DNA of 64,000 nt, taken from assembly GCA_002359185.1 (NCBI GenBank), contig DEML01000094.1, positions 1-64,000 of the forward strand, given 5' to 3'. The notes under the pieces were generated by a model. It was not told where the DNA came from. It was given only the letters and a program-made list of their open reading frames with translations, and searched no databases. This DNA comes from Planctomycetaceae bacterium UBA2671 (GTDB taxonomy: Bacteria > Planctomycetota > Planctomycetia > Planctomycetales > Planctomycetaceae). Each line of letters starts with the position of its first letter. Position 1 is the first letter of the stretch. Of this stretch, positions 50,660 through 60,597 are shown piece after piece. Made by a program: the position numbers and the translations under genes.

Positions 50660-51562
50660 TCAAAGTGAAGATTTGCCTGTTTTTCGAGTCTTCGCAAATT
50701 TCTGCAGCACCTCAAGAAACGATTTCAGAATCCGACTTTGATAGCGATAGGGATTCCACACCGCCACAATTGTGCGGGTTGGTTTGGAGCCAGTGAGTGA
50801 GCGATAAGTTCGATTGGGGCTTTGATCGATTCGCCGGGCCATTTCCGGCACCATCGAGATGCCGTGGTTGAGTGAGACGAGTTCCTGAATAGTGGTGAGC
50901 TGACTGGTTCGTTCAATAGAAACCGGATAGACCGACCGCTGACTGCAATACGATAAGACATTATCCGAAAGACAGTGGGCTTCCTGCAGCAGGATGAACG
51001 GGTAGGCGTCGATCTCTTTTTCTGTAATCGTCTTTTGTTTTGCCAGAGGATGTTGAGCTGGCAAGACGAGCAGGAGTTCTTCTTCAAATAACTCCATCAC
51101 TTCCAGATACTTTTCGCGAACAGGCATGGCGAGAATCGCGACATCAATTTCTCCCTGCTTGCAGGCTTTCAGAATGGATGTCGTCACATCTTCCCGAACA
51201 TGCACGCAGGCTTTGGGAAACTCTTTTGAGAATGTTCGGAGAAGATCGGGCAGGAAATAAGGAGCGATGGTGGGGATGGCTGCGATGCGAAGACGTCCGG
51301 TCTGGCCGTCATCGCGAATTTCTGCTTTGAGATCATCGAGCATCGCAATCAGTTGGACTGCGCGGCTCTGCAATACTTTCCCGGCATCCGTCAACACGAC
51401 TTTCCGTGCTTGTCGATCAAATAGCGGCTGACCAAGTTCTTCTTCCAGACGTGCGATGGCTCGGGAAAGAGCAGGTTGGGAAAGACCAATCTTCTCAGCC
51501 GCCCGAGTCATATTCTGAAACTCGGCGACTTTCAGAAATGTATGTAACTGATCGGAATCCAA
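50660..51562 (-). CDS. oxyR: LysR-family regulator, OxyR-like
   Basis: A 300-residue LysR-type regulator. The N-terminal winged helix has FLKVAEFQNMTRAAEKIGLS and QPALSRAIARLEEELGQPLF. The effector domain contains EAHCLSDNVLSYC, with two Cys eight residues apart, as in the redox-active pair of OxyR (C199/C208 in E. coli). It probably senses hydrogen peroxide through a disulfide. No catalase or peroxiredoxin gene lies in the window, so its targets must be elsewhere. The 13-base spacer to the convergent upstream gene leaves no room for a terminator. Confidence 0.8.
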   Translation of the reverse strand: MDSDQLHTFLKVAEFQNMTRAAEKIGLSQPALSRAIARLEEELGQPLFDRQARKVVLTDAGKVLQSRAVQLIAMLDDLKAEIRDDGQTGRLRIAAIPTIAPYFLPDLLRTFSKEFPKACVHVREDVTTSILKACKQGEIDVAILAMPVREKYLEVMELFEEELLLVLPAQHPLAKQKTITEKEIDAYPFILLQEAHCLSDNVLSYCSQRSVYPVSIERTSQLTTIQELVSLNHGISMVPEMARRIDQSPNRTYRSLTGSKPTRTIVAVWNPYRYQSRILKSFLEVLQKFAKTRKTGKSSL

Positions 51563-51733
51563 AGTTGATAATCCTGAGTGAACACAGTGATCGATTCATA
51601 AAACACATGCAATTTGATTGTATCATGTCTTTGTGGAATTGATTTTACCAGCATGACCTGCGTTGGAAAGTGCCAGGGAACTCTCTATAAATGAAGGAAA
51701 CGCATCAAATTCATTCCCAGACAGGATTTCAAA

Positions 51734-52732
51734 ATGCAATCACCCGTGCGCTGGGGGATTTTAGGGACAGCTCGAATCACTCGACGTATTGCTCCAGCTA
51801 TTCACTCTGCTTCTTCTGCGAAGTTGATCGCCATTGCCAGTCGATCTGCTGGGAAAGCTCAAGTCTGGGCGGAGAAATACGAGTGTCCGCAGATCGTCGA
51901 AAGTTACGAGCAACTGCTCGAACGAGAGGATATCGATGCCGTATATATTCCATTGCCACCGCATCTGCATGCGGAGTGGACCATCAAGGCTGCTCAGGCT
52001 GGTAAGCATGTGCTGTGTGAAAAGCCGTTGGCGTTAAATACACATGAAGCTGCGTCGATAGTGAATGCCTGCCAACAGGCAGGGGTTTTCTTTGAAGAGA
52101 ACGTAATGTGGTACCATCATCCACGCGCCGCTCAGATTCGAGACATTCTGAATCAAGGACGTCTGGGCGAAATCCGCCGCATCACCAGTGCGTTTTCTTT
52201 TCCCTGGCAAAGTACCGTGGATCCCACTGAGGAATATCGACTCAAGCAAGAGCAGGGAGGGGGCAGTCTGATGGATCTGGGCTGGTATTGTGTGGGAGCT
52301 TCTTTGTGGACAATGGGGATTTTACCAGAAGAAGTCTTCGGCAGAGAAGTTCCTGATGGATCTGTTGATGAAAGTTTTTCGGGCTGGATGCGATTTGATA
52401 ATGGAGCTGAAGCCACCTTTGATTGTTCCCGCAATTTGACATCACGACGCTGGATTGAAATTGCCGGGACAGAAGGCTCCATTGTGTGTGATGATTTCAC
52501 TCGTCCCTGGCAGGAAGAGAAGGCTCGCTTCTGGATTCACGATGCTCAGGGAAATGCCGAAGTGGTGAATTGTGAGCCCGCGAATCAGGAAACGTGTCTG
52601 ATTGAAAACTTCAGTCAGAGAATTTTGACTGGACAGATTGAGAACCAGCAATCACTTGGTCTGAAGACTCAGCAGGTAATTGATGCATTGCGGAAGAGTG
52701 CGAAATCTAATCATATTGAAAGGGATTTTTGA
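51734..52732 (+). CDS. Gfo/Idh/MocA-family oxidoreductase
   Basis: A 332-residue NAD(P)-dependent oxidoreductase. The Rossmann start is WGILGTARITRRIAPAI, then AVYIPLPPHLHAEWTIKAAQ and GKHVLCEKPLALN (catalytic Lys in EKP). The C-terminal domain has the usual GGGSLMDLGWYCVGASLW. There is no signal peptide, so it is cytoplasmic. Such enzymes act on sugars, inositols or related polyols; the substrate cannot be told. No operon partner. Confidence 0.9.
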   Translation: MQSPVRWGILGTARITRRIAPAIHSASSAKLIAIASRSAGKAQVWAEKYECPQIVESYEQLLEREDIDAVYIPLPPHLHAEWTIKAAQAGKHVLCEKPLALNTHEAASIVNACQQAGVFFEENVMWYHHPRAAQIRDILNQGRLGEIRRITSAFSFPWQSTVDPTEEYRLKQEQGGGSLMDLGWYCVGASLWTMGILPEEVFGREVPDGSVDESFSGWMRFDNGAEATFDCSRNLTSRRWIEIAGTEGSIVCDDFTRPWQEEKARFWIHDAQGNAEVVNCEPANQETCLIENFSQRILTGQIENQQSLGLKTQQVIDALRKSAKSNHIERDF

Positions 52733-52804
52733 ACCACGGATGGACACGGATTTACACGGATCATGATTACAAACATCTGTGTTAATCCGTGTCCATCCGT
52801 GGTT
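52732..52804. repeat. Palindromic repeat, family 4
   Basis: Arms AACCACGGATGGACACGGAT ... and complement, nearly perfect over 30 bases, beginning at the stop codon of the oxidoreductase gene. A separate small palindrome GACAGGCT/AGCCTGTC lies at 52872-52890. Confidence 0.8.
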
Positions 52805-52900
52805 CTATTTCTCTGCTGATCTTCGAGTATTTCTCAGGTAGAACGAGGAATACAATTCGGGAGATGTTATAGACAGGCTGGAAGCCTGTCCTACTTTTCT

Positions 52901-53467
52901 TTAGCCGATTCTTTTCATGTATTCGCGGGCGCGGGAGAGGACTGGGCCGATGCTGTTTTCGGGGACGTTGAAGCGTTTGCTGATTTCCGCATAGGAAAGA
53001 CCATCGAGATGATAAGCACGCACAATTTTGCCTTCATACATCGAGAGCGAGCCGATCAGGTGTTCGAGTTGATCGCGATTGATTAGCTCGCGTTCGACTC
53101 CATGGCCATTCCCGGATGCTTTTTCTTGAGCGGTACTTTCCGTGATCGGAACCGTGCTCTGCTTACGTCGACGCGAAATATCCCGCACGCAAACGCGACG
53201 GGCGATGACAGCCAAATAAGTTGCCAAAGAACTTTTTCCGCGGAATTGACGCAAAACCTGAAATTCGTTGGCAACAATGGTCGTCATGATCTCAGAAGCA
53301 ATCTCATCGATATCTTCATCTGTCAGGCGATAGCTCTGGCAGTCAGCCGTATGGCGAATGGCATGCACAAATAAAGCGAGAAAGCGATCGATGAACTTCT
53401 GCCAGGCCGCAGGTTCTCTGCGGAGACATCTTGCTATCAAATCACGATCTAAGGGTGTCAGTGCCAT
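52901..53467 (-). CDS. ECF-type RNA polymerase sigma factor
   Basis: A 188-residue sigma factor with region 2 (LFVHAIRHTADCQS, then LRQFRGKSSLATYLAVIARRVCVRD) and region 4 (IVRAYHLDGLSYAEISKRFN, with NVPENSIGPVLSRAREYM). It lacks regions 1 and 3. The short linker is Ser/Gly-rich (KASGNGHG). It fits the planctomycete-expanded ECF groups. No anti-sigma factor gene is adjacent, so its control is not visible. The 293 bases upstream hold no gene. Confidence 0.85.
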   Translation of the reverse strand: MALTPLDRDLIARCLRREPAAWQKFIDRFLALFVHAIRHTADCQSYRLTDEDIDEIASEIMTTIVANEFQVLRQFRGKSSLATYLAVIARRVCVRDISRRRKQSTVPITESTAQEKASGNGHGVERELINRDQLEHLIGSLSMYEGKIVRAYHLDGLSYAEISKRFNVPENSIGPVLSRAREYMKRIG

Positions 53468-53760
53468 TGCTGCATGTGAGATTAGGGATAACGAACTTTG
53501 AAACAGCAGCAGTTCCGTTCCTGCAGCCCCATTGGCAACTTAAGAGAACACTCCGACAGGGCCGCAGTTTCCACAAATGGAGCCTCAGAAAGAGATTCGC
53601 ATTCGCCCAAGTGGAAGCAGAAGGCTGATTCGTTCTCAACGATTTTTGCGCAGAATATCACAGAAGTCACTTCTGCGCACAAATATCATCTCAATCAAGT
53701 TTACGCGAGGTCTTGTGGCGGGACAAGAACTAATTTTCACTGATCGGAGAATGTTGTGAG

Positions 53761-54966
53761 TTACGCGCCGTATTTTTCCAGTCGTCCGGCATGGGCAAGC
53801 GCTAACGACATGAGGTATTTCGCAGGGAATTGCCCCAATCCCCCAGTCAGGCAGGAGGCTTCGCCGAAAGTTTCGCAGGCATCGTATCTGCAGTTATCTG
53901 CCGCGATCATCGTTGGCACAGGATGCCAGCTGTGCGATTTCATCTTGCTCGGCGTACTGTGATCGCCTGTCACGACGATGACATCCGGATTTAATCCGGT
54001 AATTTTTGGGATTGCGGCATCAAACTCTTCAATTCGCTTCACCTTCGCATCAAAATTACCGTCTTCACCGGTGGAATCGGTATATTTGAAATGCATGAAA
54101 AAGAAGTCGTAATCGTTCCAGGCGGCTTTCAGTCGAGCACATTGATCATCGAGTGTCTGACCGGCATCGAGCACATCCATGCCAACGAGACGGGCAAGCC
54201 CGCGGTACATCGGATAGACGGCAATCGCAGCCGAGCGGGTGCCGTAGACTTCTTCGTAAGTTGGAATATCTGGCTTTTTCGCAATTCCACGTAGCGTCAG
54301 GAAGTTCGCTGGGAAGTCGTCTTTAAGAATCTCGCGAGCCTGAGCCAGGAATTGCTTGGCGATTTCAACAGTTTTGGCGGAACCTTCAGATCGAGCAGTC
54401 GGTTCGAGTGGCTCGACGCCGGTTCGTTGAGGATCGGTATCATTGACATCTCCTTCGAGTCCTTCGCCTCGGAAGACGATGACCAGACGGTATTCCTTGA
54501 CGTGTCGAACAAAAACCTCGACGCCAGGAATTTCGATTTTATCCAGCTTTTCACACAGTTTGGCACCGACATCACTACCGATACGGCCGGCTCGGCGATC
54601 GGAAATCTTGCCTTCTTCATCCAGACTGCAGTAATTTCCTCGAATGGCGACATCTTTGGGGCCGAGTTCGAAATCAATCCCCAATGCTTCCAGCACGCCT
54701 CGTCCAATATTGTAAACGACGGGGTCGTAGCCGAATAAACCCAAGTGTCCAGGACCACTGCCGGGAGTAATTCCGGGGAGAACAGGAGTGCTTAAGCCGA
54801 GTGTTCCCCGTTTGGCCAGGGCATCGAGATTGGGTGTGCTTGCAGTTTCCAGTTCGGTTTTATCGCCCGGTTTCATGGGCAAGCCACCCAGACCATCAGC
54901 AACCAGAAGAACAATTTTCGATTCGCTTTGTCGCTGCAATTGACGGGTGAGATCGTGAAAATTCAT
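53761..54966 (-). CDS. apgM: 2,3-bisphosphoglycerate-independent phosphoglycerate mutase (archaeal-type ApgM)
   Basis: A 401-residue metalloenzyme of the alkaline-phosphatase superfamily that interconverts 3- and 2-phosphoglycerate. KIVLLVADGLGGLP (metal-binding Asp) at the N-terminus, then STPNLDALAKRGTLGLS, GSGPGHLGLFGYDP with the nucleophile Ser, FFMHFKYTDSTGEDG and VVTGDHSTPSKMKSHSWHPV with metal ligands. The length fits the archaeal-type family. Adjacent genes are unrelated. Confidence 0.9.
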   Translation of the reverse strand: MNFHDLTRQLQRQSESKIVLLVADGLGGLPMKPGDKTELETASTPNLDALAKRGTLGLSTPVLPGITPGSGPGHLGLFGYDPVVYNIGRGVLEALGIDFELGPKDVAIRGNYCSLDEEGKISDRRAGRIGSDVGAKLCEKLDKIEIPGVEVFVRHVKEYRLVIVFRGEGLEGDVNDTDPQRTGVEPLEPTARSEGSAKTVEIAKQFLAQAREILKDDFPANFLTLRGIAKKPDIPTYEEVYGTRSAAIAVYPMYRGLARLVGMDVLDAGQTLDDQCARLKAAWNDYDFFFMHFKYTDSTGEDGNFDAKVKRIEEFDAAIPKITGLNPDVIVVTGDHSTPSKMKSHSWHPVPTMIAADNCRYDACETFGEASCLTGGLGQFPAKYLMSLALAHAGRLEKYGA

Positions 54967-55219
54967 CGAGAAGCCTTATCGATTTAACGGTTACAGAAAC
55001 AGCCGGAATTTCCGATGCACCTGGCTGCAAATTACTTTTCCCATATTCAGAACGCATTGTGATTAGACAAGATGAATTTCTCAAGTCTGTCGATCCTGCA
55101 CAAGTAAATGCTTGGAAAGCAAGGATGATTATTGTACATTGAATCAAACTATGCTGATGTTTGATTGCCTCGCATCTCATTCCCGTATTCAATCTCACCA
55201 TAAATCAAGAGGAACTTCC

Positions 55220-56584
55220 ATGACCGAGCCGACACCAATTTCCCGACGTAATTTGTTGAAAACTTCTGCAGCAGTGACCGCAGCTGTTGCTGCCAGTGGG
55301 ATCTCTTCTCGTGCCTATGCGGACAGCTCTGAAACCATTCAAATTGCACTGGTTGGCTGTGGCGGTCGAGGAACTGGAGCTGCGGATAATGCTTTAAACA
55401 CACAACAGGGTCCTGTCAAACTGGTTGCGATGGCCGATGTTTTTGAAAATCGACTCAGTGGCAGTTTCAATGCATTGAGCGGCCGACACAATGAACGGAT
55501 GGACGTTCCTGACGAACGCAAGTTTATTGGATTCGACGCCTACAAACAGGCGATGGATTGCCTCAACCCCGGAGACGTCGTCATCCTCACAACTCCGCCT
55601 GCTTTCCGCTGGGTGCAGTTCACCTATGCGATTGAAAAAGGCTTAAACGTCTTCATGGAAAAGCCGGTCACGGTCGATGCCCCGACCAGCCGAAAAATGC
55701 TCGAACTCAACGAGCAGGCCAAAGCCAAGAATCTTAAAGTTGGCGTTGGCCTGATGTGCCGTCACTGCGAAGCTCGTGGCGAACTGTTCGACCGCATTCA
55801 ATCTGGTGAAATTGGCGATCTCGTTTTACTGCGAGCTTATCGCCAGGCCGGTCCAACCGCTTCCGCTTTTGTTGCTCCGCAGGATGGTGAAGATTTGACC
55901 GAACTGATGTATCAGATCAAAAACTTCCACGGCTTCCTCTGGGCGAGTGGTGGGGCATTCAGCGACTTCCTGATTCACAATATCGATGAATGCTGCTGGA
56001 TGAAAAACGATTGGCCGGTTATGGCCAAGGCTTCTGGTGGTCGTCATTACCGCGGCAATTATATCGATCAGAACTTCGATAATTATTCCGTAGAATACAC
56101 CTTTGCCGATGGTTCAAAAATGTTCCTGGAAGGCCGGACGATGAACGGCTGCGACAAGGAATTTGCCAGCTACGCACACGGCACCAAAGGCTCGGCTGTC
56201 ATCTCGACTGCGTCACACACACCAGCCAAGAGCCGTATTTATAAGGGGCAGTCGTTCACCGATGATCAACTCGCGTGGAAGTTTGATCGTAAAGAGCCGA
56301 ATCCATACCAGCTCGAATGGGAACATCTCATGACGGCTATCCGTAAGGATGAAACCTACAACGAAGTCGAACGCGGCGTGATGGCTTCCCTGGTCACATC
56401 CATGGGCCGCATGGCTGCACATACCGGCCGCATGGTTACACGCGACCAAATGCTCGAACACGATCACGAATTCGCCCCACAGGTTGCCGAACTGACACTC
56501 GAAGGCGATGCCCCGATCATGATGAATGAAAAGGGACTTTATCCAATTCCAATGCCTGGTTTGAAAACCAAACGCGAGTATTAA
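55220..56584 (+). CDS. Exported Gfo/Idh/MocA oxidoreductase with Tat signal
   Basis: A 454-residue protein. SRRNLLKTSAAVTAAVAASG at the N-terminus is a twin-arginine signal, so it is folded with its cofactor before export. IALVGCGGRGTGAADNAL is the NAD-binding start, VFMEKPVTVDAP carries the catalytic Lys-Pro, and GGAFSDFLIHNIDECCW follows. This exported subgroup is widespread in planctomycetes and linked to sugar metabolism. AGAGGAA precedes the ATG at 55220; the longer frame to 55112 lacks a signal at its start. Confidence 0.88.
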   Translation: MTEPTPISRRNLLKTSAAVTAAVAASGISSRAYADSSETIQIALVGCGGRGTGAADNALNTQQGPVKLVAMADVFENRLSGSFNALSGRHNERMDVPDERKFIGFDAYKQAMDCLNPGDVVILTTPPAFRWVQFTYAIEKGLNVFMEKPVTVDAPTSRKMLELNEQAKAKNLKVGVGLMCRHCEARGELFDRIQSGEIGDLVLLRAYRQAGPTASAFVAPQDGEDLTELMYQIKNFHGFLWASGGAFSDFLIHNIDECCWMKNDWPVMAKASGGRHYRGNYIDQNFDNYSVEYTFADGSKMFLEGRTMNGCDKEFASYAHGTKGSAVISTASHTPAKSRIYKGQSFTDDQLAWKFDRKEPNPYQLEWEHLMTAIRKDETYNEVERGVMASLVTSMGRMAAHTGRMVTRDQMLEHDHEFAPQVAELTLEGDAPIMMNEKGLYPIPMPGLKTKREY

Positions 56585-56607
56585 GATTTCGAAATTTTCC
56601 TGTTGAT

Positions 56608-56640
56608 AACATGTCCCTTTCATTCCGAGAGGGACATGTT
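56608..56640 (+). terminator. Probable terminator of the exported oxidoreductase gene
   Basis: A perfect 11-base inverted repeat AACATGTCCCT/AGGGACATGTT, 24 bases after the stop, followed by CATTTCTGCTTCT. The T tract is broken, so termination may be partial or bidirectional. Confidence 0.6.
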
Positions 56641-56763
56641 CATTTCTGCTTCTATTGCTGGTAACATCCTGATTGGTCGAGATCAAAATCATTGGTCATC
56701 GCTTTGAACCTCACCTGCGTTTATCCGCATTCATTTGCGGTTCTAATAATCCACCACCACGAA

Positions 56764-57363
56764 TTACTCTTCTAAGGAATCCGTCTTCTCATAGAACAGG
56801 ATTCGCATACTCGCGACGGCGATTTCGAATTCGGTTTTAATCCATGGTTCGGGGACTTCGGGCTCGCAACGGCGGGGTACGCGGACGATGAGCAGCGAGA
56901 TTTCTTTGGCGGTTACTTCATCCGAGGCGAGTTTTTCCAGAGCCTTGTAGAGAGGTTCGCCCGGTTTGAATTGTTTCTCGGCCAGTGGATAGGGGGGATC
57001 GAAAAAGACAATATCGAAGGGAACGAATTCCGGCACCCCTTTCGGGCGATAGGAACTTTTCACGGCATTCGTTCGCCAGCAAAGGGTTCGATCTTCGACT
57101 CCCAGATGGGCTGTGTTCTCCCGCAATAGTGTCGCTGCCCGATGATCCTGCTCGATAAACACACAGCTAACCGCTCCCCGGCTCATCGCTTCCAGCCCGA
57201 GGGTACCTGTGCCGCAGAAGACATCGAGTACTCGGGCCCCCGGCAAATCGGCTTCAATCCGGTCAAACAGCATCTGCTTGACACGATCGAGAATCGGCCG
57301 CGTCGTCATTCCTGGGTTGACTTTCAGGTTTCGACCTTTGAAATCTCCGGCAATAATTCGCAT
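56764..57363 (-). CDS. rsmD: 16S rRNA (guanine966-N2)-methyltransferase RsmD
   Basis: A 199-residue SAM-dependent methyltransferase. MRIIAGDFKGRNLKV at the start and TRPILDRVKQMLFD are typical of RsmD. VLDVFCGTGTLGLEAMSRG is the SAM-binding motif, and FDIVFFDPPYPLAEK holds the N-methyltransferase DPPY motif. It modifies 16S rRNA during small-subunit assembly. The gene is a single cistron between convergent and divergent neighbours. Confidence 0.92.
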   Translation of the reverse strand: MRIIAGDFKGRNLKVNPGMTTRPILDRVKQMLFDRIEADLPGARVLDVFCGTGTLGLEAMSRGAVSCVFIEQDHRAATLLRENTAHLGVEDRTLCWRTNAVKSSYRPKGVPEFVPFDIVFFDPPYPLAEKQFKPGEPLYKALEKLASDEVTAKEISLLIVRVPRRCEPEVPEPWIKTEFEIAVASMRILFYEKTDSLEE

Positions 57364-57533
57364 CTGTTTCCTGGTATCGGCTGATGAATCTGGATGTGCA
57401 ACCTTAAGTATAGCTTTCTCGGAAGGTGTGAACCATCGTGAATTGCGTTGAAATGTATCACTGGCTACAATTCAGTGTCTGCTAGAAAGTATGACTGGTC
57501 ATTTAGAAGAGTTATTCCTGAAGGATATTGTCT

Positions 57534-58511
57534 TTGACTTATACACATTTGCTTCAATCGATCCGCAAAACCAGCTTGTTGATGCTGGTTGTTTTGGGCC
57601 CTCTGATCATCCTCGGCTGCAACGGGACATCCGGTACGGAAAACGATTCGACTGAGCCTCGTCCGCTGAAAACAGTTTTATGTACAACGGGAATGGTGGG
57701 TGATCTTGCCAGTGCGATTCTGGGACCGGAGGTTGAGGTCAATGTGCTGATGAAGGCCGGAGTCGATCCGCATCTGTTTACGCCCTCGCCGCGGGATATC
57801 AGCCTGATGAGTCAGGCGGATGCGATTATCTATAACGGACTGCATCTGGAAGCAGGGTTGTCGCAGACTCTGGAACATATGGAGCAAAATCAGAAACAAC
57901 TCGTGTATGCCCTTGCGACAGGCTTAACCACGGAAGATGGTTTAATTGAAGTCGCAGCCGGGCAGTACGATCCCCATTTCTGGAATGATCTCGAACTTTG
58001 GCAGGTCGCCGCCAGGAAATTTGCGGATTCGCTTGGGGAACGATATCCCGATCAGGCAGAGAGTTATCAGGCTCGTGCAACCGGGTACTGCGATCAGTTG
58101 CAGTCTTTACTCGACTCCTCACGAGCGAAAATCGAGATGATTCCCGAGAATCGTCGCATCCTCATTTCTGCTCATGATGCCTTTGAATATTTCGGGCGCT
58201 CACTTGGGCTGGAAGTGGCAGCCGTGCAGGGGATCAGTACGAATGCCGAGGCGAGTGTGAAAAAAGTAGAGTTGCTAGTCAGTCGTGTTGTCGATCACAA
58301 GATTCCTGCGATTTTTGCAGAGTCGAGTGTGAGTGATAAATCAATTCAGGCAATTATTGCAGGTTGCAAGCAGCGTGGGTTCGATGTTCAACTTGGGGGG
58401 ACACTCTTTTCCGATGCCCTGGGGCCAGACGGGAGTGGAGCGGAGACTTTTCCGACCATGTTTGCAGCCAATGTTAAAACAATTGTCGATACCCTCAATA
58501 CTACTCCTTAA
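57534..58511 (+). CDS. Metal ABC transporter substrate-binding lipoprotein (TroA/ZnuA type)
   Basis: A protein of about 325 residues. The hydrophobic N-terminus ends in LIILGCNG, a lipobox. The mature part is a cluster A-I metal-binding protein: TTGMVGDLASAILG, AGVDPHLFTPSPRDI (His ligand), GQYDPHFWNDLE (His), ISAHDAFEYFGR (His), IFAESSVSDKS and GGTLFSDALGPDG (Asp). Four such ligands bind Zn or Mn. A TTG at 57534, eight bases after AAGGA, is a better start than the TTG at 57528. The permease and ATPase genes are not next to it. Confidence 0.87.
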   Translation: MTYTHLLQSIRKTSLLMLVVLGPLIILGCNGTSGTENDSTEPRPLKTVLCTTGMVGDLASAILGPEVEVNVLMKAGVDPHLFTPSPRDISLMSQADAIIYNGLHLEAGLSQTLEHMEQNQKQLVYALATGLTTEDGLIEVAAGQYDPHFWNDLELWQVAARKFADSLGERYPDQAESYQARATGYCDQLQSLLDSSRAKIEMIPENRRILISAHDAFEYFGRSLGLEVAAVQGISTNAEASVKKVELLVSRVVDHKIPAIFAESSVSDKSIQAIIAGCKQRGFDVQLGGTLFSDALGPDGSGAETFPTMFAANVKTIVDTLNTTP

Positions 58512-58550
58512 ATTATGGATGGGTGGCTGGGGTCGAAGCGTTGAGAAATC

Positions 58551-58650
58551 GTGCCATGGCTCTGTGAGCCGTGCATTGCGTGATCTTAGTTTCTTCCAAC
58601 GCTCCTGAAGTCATAGCGCTGAAAAAACACGGCTCACAGAGCCGTGGCAC
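58551..58650. repeat. Palindromic repeat, family 2 (copy 2)
   Basis: Same arms and centre as the element at 47883-47981, with one arm mismatch (CCATGG for CCACGG) and minor changes in the centre. It lies in the 221-base gap before the shikimate kinase gene. Confidence 0.85.
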
Positions 58651-58732
58651 ACATCAAACGTGTTTTAACAGCAGGTAAAAACATAAAAGATTATACCTGT
58701 CTACGAGATCCCTTTCACTCAGATGAATTACC

Positions 58733-59242
58733 GTGTCGAATCCTTTCAGAAATCTGATTCTTATTGGTATGCCCGGAGCTGGCAAAAGTACGATTGGGGT
58801 CATTCTTGCCAAGCAGACTGCACGGGATTTTGTTGATACCGATCTACTGATTCAGCTCAAGGAAGGTTGCTGTCTACAAGAGACGGTTAACGAAAAGGGT
58901 TATCTGGAGTTGCGGCGGATTGAAGGGGAGGTTCTGCAAAATCTGGATGTGAAAAATCATGTCGTCGCGACGGGAGGAAGTGCGGTTTATTCAGAAGCTG
59001 CGATGAGGCATTTGAGAGAACTGGGAACAATTATTTATCTGAAAGTGAGTCTGCAGGAACTGGAGAGTCGAGTGACGAATGAGGCTCAACGGGGACTTGC
59101 CCGGCCAGATGATCAGACATTTGCACAGATGTATGATGAACGCTGCGAACTGTATAAGCGGTATGCACAAGTGATCATTGAATGTGATGGAAAATGTCCT
59201 GAACAAATCGCCTGTGAAGTGGATAACATGATTGCAGTTTGA
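58733..59242 (+). CDS. aroK: Shikimate kinase
   Basis: A 169-residue P-loop kinase that phosphorylates shikimate in aromatic amino acid synthesis. LIGMPGAGKSTIGVILA is Walker A, FVDTDLLIQLKEG is the shikimate-binding Asp region, VVATGGSAVYSEAAMRHL holds the GG motif, and RGLARPDDQTFAQMYDERCELY is the lid region with its Arg. The length is normal. The start is a GTG. No other aro gene is near. Confidence 0.88.
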   Translation: MSNPFRNLILIGMPGAGKSTIGVILAKQTARDFVDTDLLIQLKEGCCLQETVNEKGYLELRRIEGEVLQNLDVKNHVVATGGSAVYSEAAMRHLRELGTIIYLKVSLQELESRVTNEAQRGLARPDDQTFAQMYDERCELYKRYAQVIIECDGKCPEQIACEVDNMIAV

Positions 59243-59461
59243 TTAACAGAGGCAATTCTGAAACCAAAGCAGTTCGTATTCCTTCTAATACTCATCATGC
59301 AAACGACTCGCATAATCGTCAGGCCTCTGTTTGACGCAGATCTTGATTGACGATGAATGGAATAGATTTCCTGCGACTTATTACGAATTGATCATTTCAT
59401 CTTCGTCTTCTGTGCATATTCCATTTGAGAGCATGATGTCTCAACCTGCGAGCGTTAAACT

Positions 59462-60247
59462 ATGACTTCCCTGAATAACTCTCTGTTCGCAGTCCTTTGT
59501 GCCGTTCTTTTCAGTTCTTCAATGTGCGAAATCGTCTCGGCTGAGACGTTTTACTTCATGACGGTGTACGGTTCTCAGTGTGAGCCGCCGCGAGGGGATC
59601 GCGTGCATTCATTTGCAACTTTTGTCAAAGCGACCGGCTGTGGGAATGACTGGAGCCAGTATCAACTTGAAGTGCATACAATCAGCTGGTTGCCGGTGAC
59701 CAAGGAGATCAAAATCTGGAGACTCGTTCCGGAAGAAGGAGATAACTTCGGATTGCATGAGACGATTCGCTGGGCTCTTAAGGGTGGGGCGAATGTGCAA
59801 AAGTGGGGGCCTTATCAAGTTTCCTGCGAGACTTTTCAACGAGCCGTGCATCGGATCGGCCTGCTGGATGCCGATTTGATTGCTTATCAGGCAGTTGATC
59901 CTGTCCTGCGAACTGAGATATCCAACTGCATCCATGCCGTATCGGGAGTGGATCCTTATGATCCTCGAACACGATATCCATTGATACGTGTTGGCTATTC
60001 TGCAAGCGAGCATATCGCCGAGGTCTTTCTGGAAAATGATCTGATTCTGGATGCTGAAGTGAGGCATCTGTGGTTAGACAAACGGCTGGGGTTGTGCCGC
60101 TATCCCATCGAAACGAGTTCTCTCAAAGCTCCATTGTTCAGTGCCGGTGTCGGGGTGACTCCCCGTCGGGAAAACCGCTCGGAACTGGATCATGTACGGG
60201 TGCGGTCTTGTCCTGATTTTATCGTCCCGCCAGGCTGCCGACGATAA
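59462..60247 (+). CDS. Secreted protein of unknown function
   Basis: A 261-residue protein with a signal peptide (about 1-27, ending IVSAETF). The mature part has YFMTVYGSQCEPPRGDRVHSFATFV, ISWLPVTKEIKIWRLVPEEGDNF and RVGYSASEHIAEVFLE. No catalytic or binding motif is recognised. It may belong to a planctomycete-specific family. Five Cys residues in the mature part could form disulfides. Confidence 0.6.
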   Translation: MTSLNNSLFAVLCAVLFSSSMCEIVSAETFYFMTVYGSQCEPPRGDRVHSFATFVKATGCGNDWSQYQLEVHTISWLPVTKEIKIWRLVPEEGDNFGLHETIRWALKGGANVQKWGPYQVSCETFQRAVHRIGLLDADLIAYQAVDPVLRTEISNCIHAVSGVDPYDPRTRYPLIRVGYSASEHIAEVFLENDLILDAEVRHLWLDKRLGLCRYPIETSSLKAPLFSAGVGVTPRRENRSELDHVRVRSCPDFIVPPGCRR

Positions 60248-60597
60248 AATCTGCTGCTTCTTAACGAGACGCTGACTCGTCAAATGATATCAATTCTTGT
60301 CATCCATACGAGCAGTTGAATATCGATAGCCTCCTCTTCACATGCATTATCTCCCATGCGTAATTGGAAATGTGGCCTGAATGTTGCCAAAAAACATCAG
60401 GCTGCATTTCCACACCCCGCTTCTGTTCATTTTACGTGAATTGCCCATTTTAATCTTTGCATTGCACTCCCTGATGTTAGATTATTAATCATGGGTATCC
60501 AGGCCCCCTATATTGACTATTTTGCAGCTCAGATTGGCAACGGGGGCCGACAGTCACGCGTGTGGTTGTTCTAATTATTTCAGAGGGGAGAAATGGT
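60248..60597. promoter_or_regulatory. Upstream region of the YTV wall-protein gene
   Basis: 350 bases without a gene. A TTGCAT ... GATTAT pair with about 17 bases between lies near 60457-60485, a possible sigma-70-like promoter by eye. GGGGAG at 60585-60590 is the ribosome-binding site. AT-rich throughout. Confidence 0.3.
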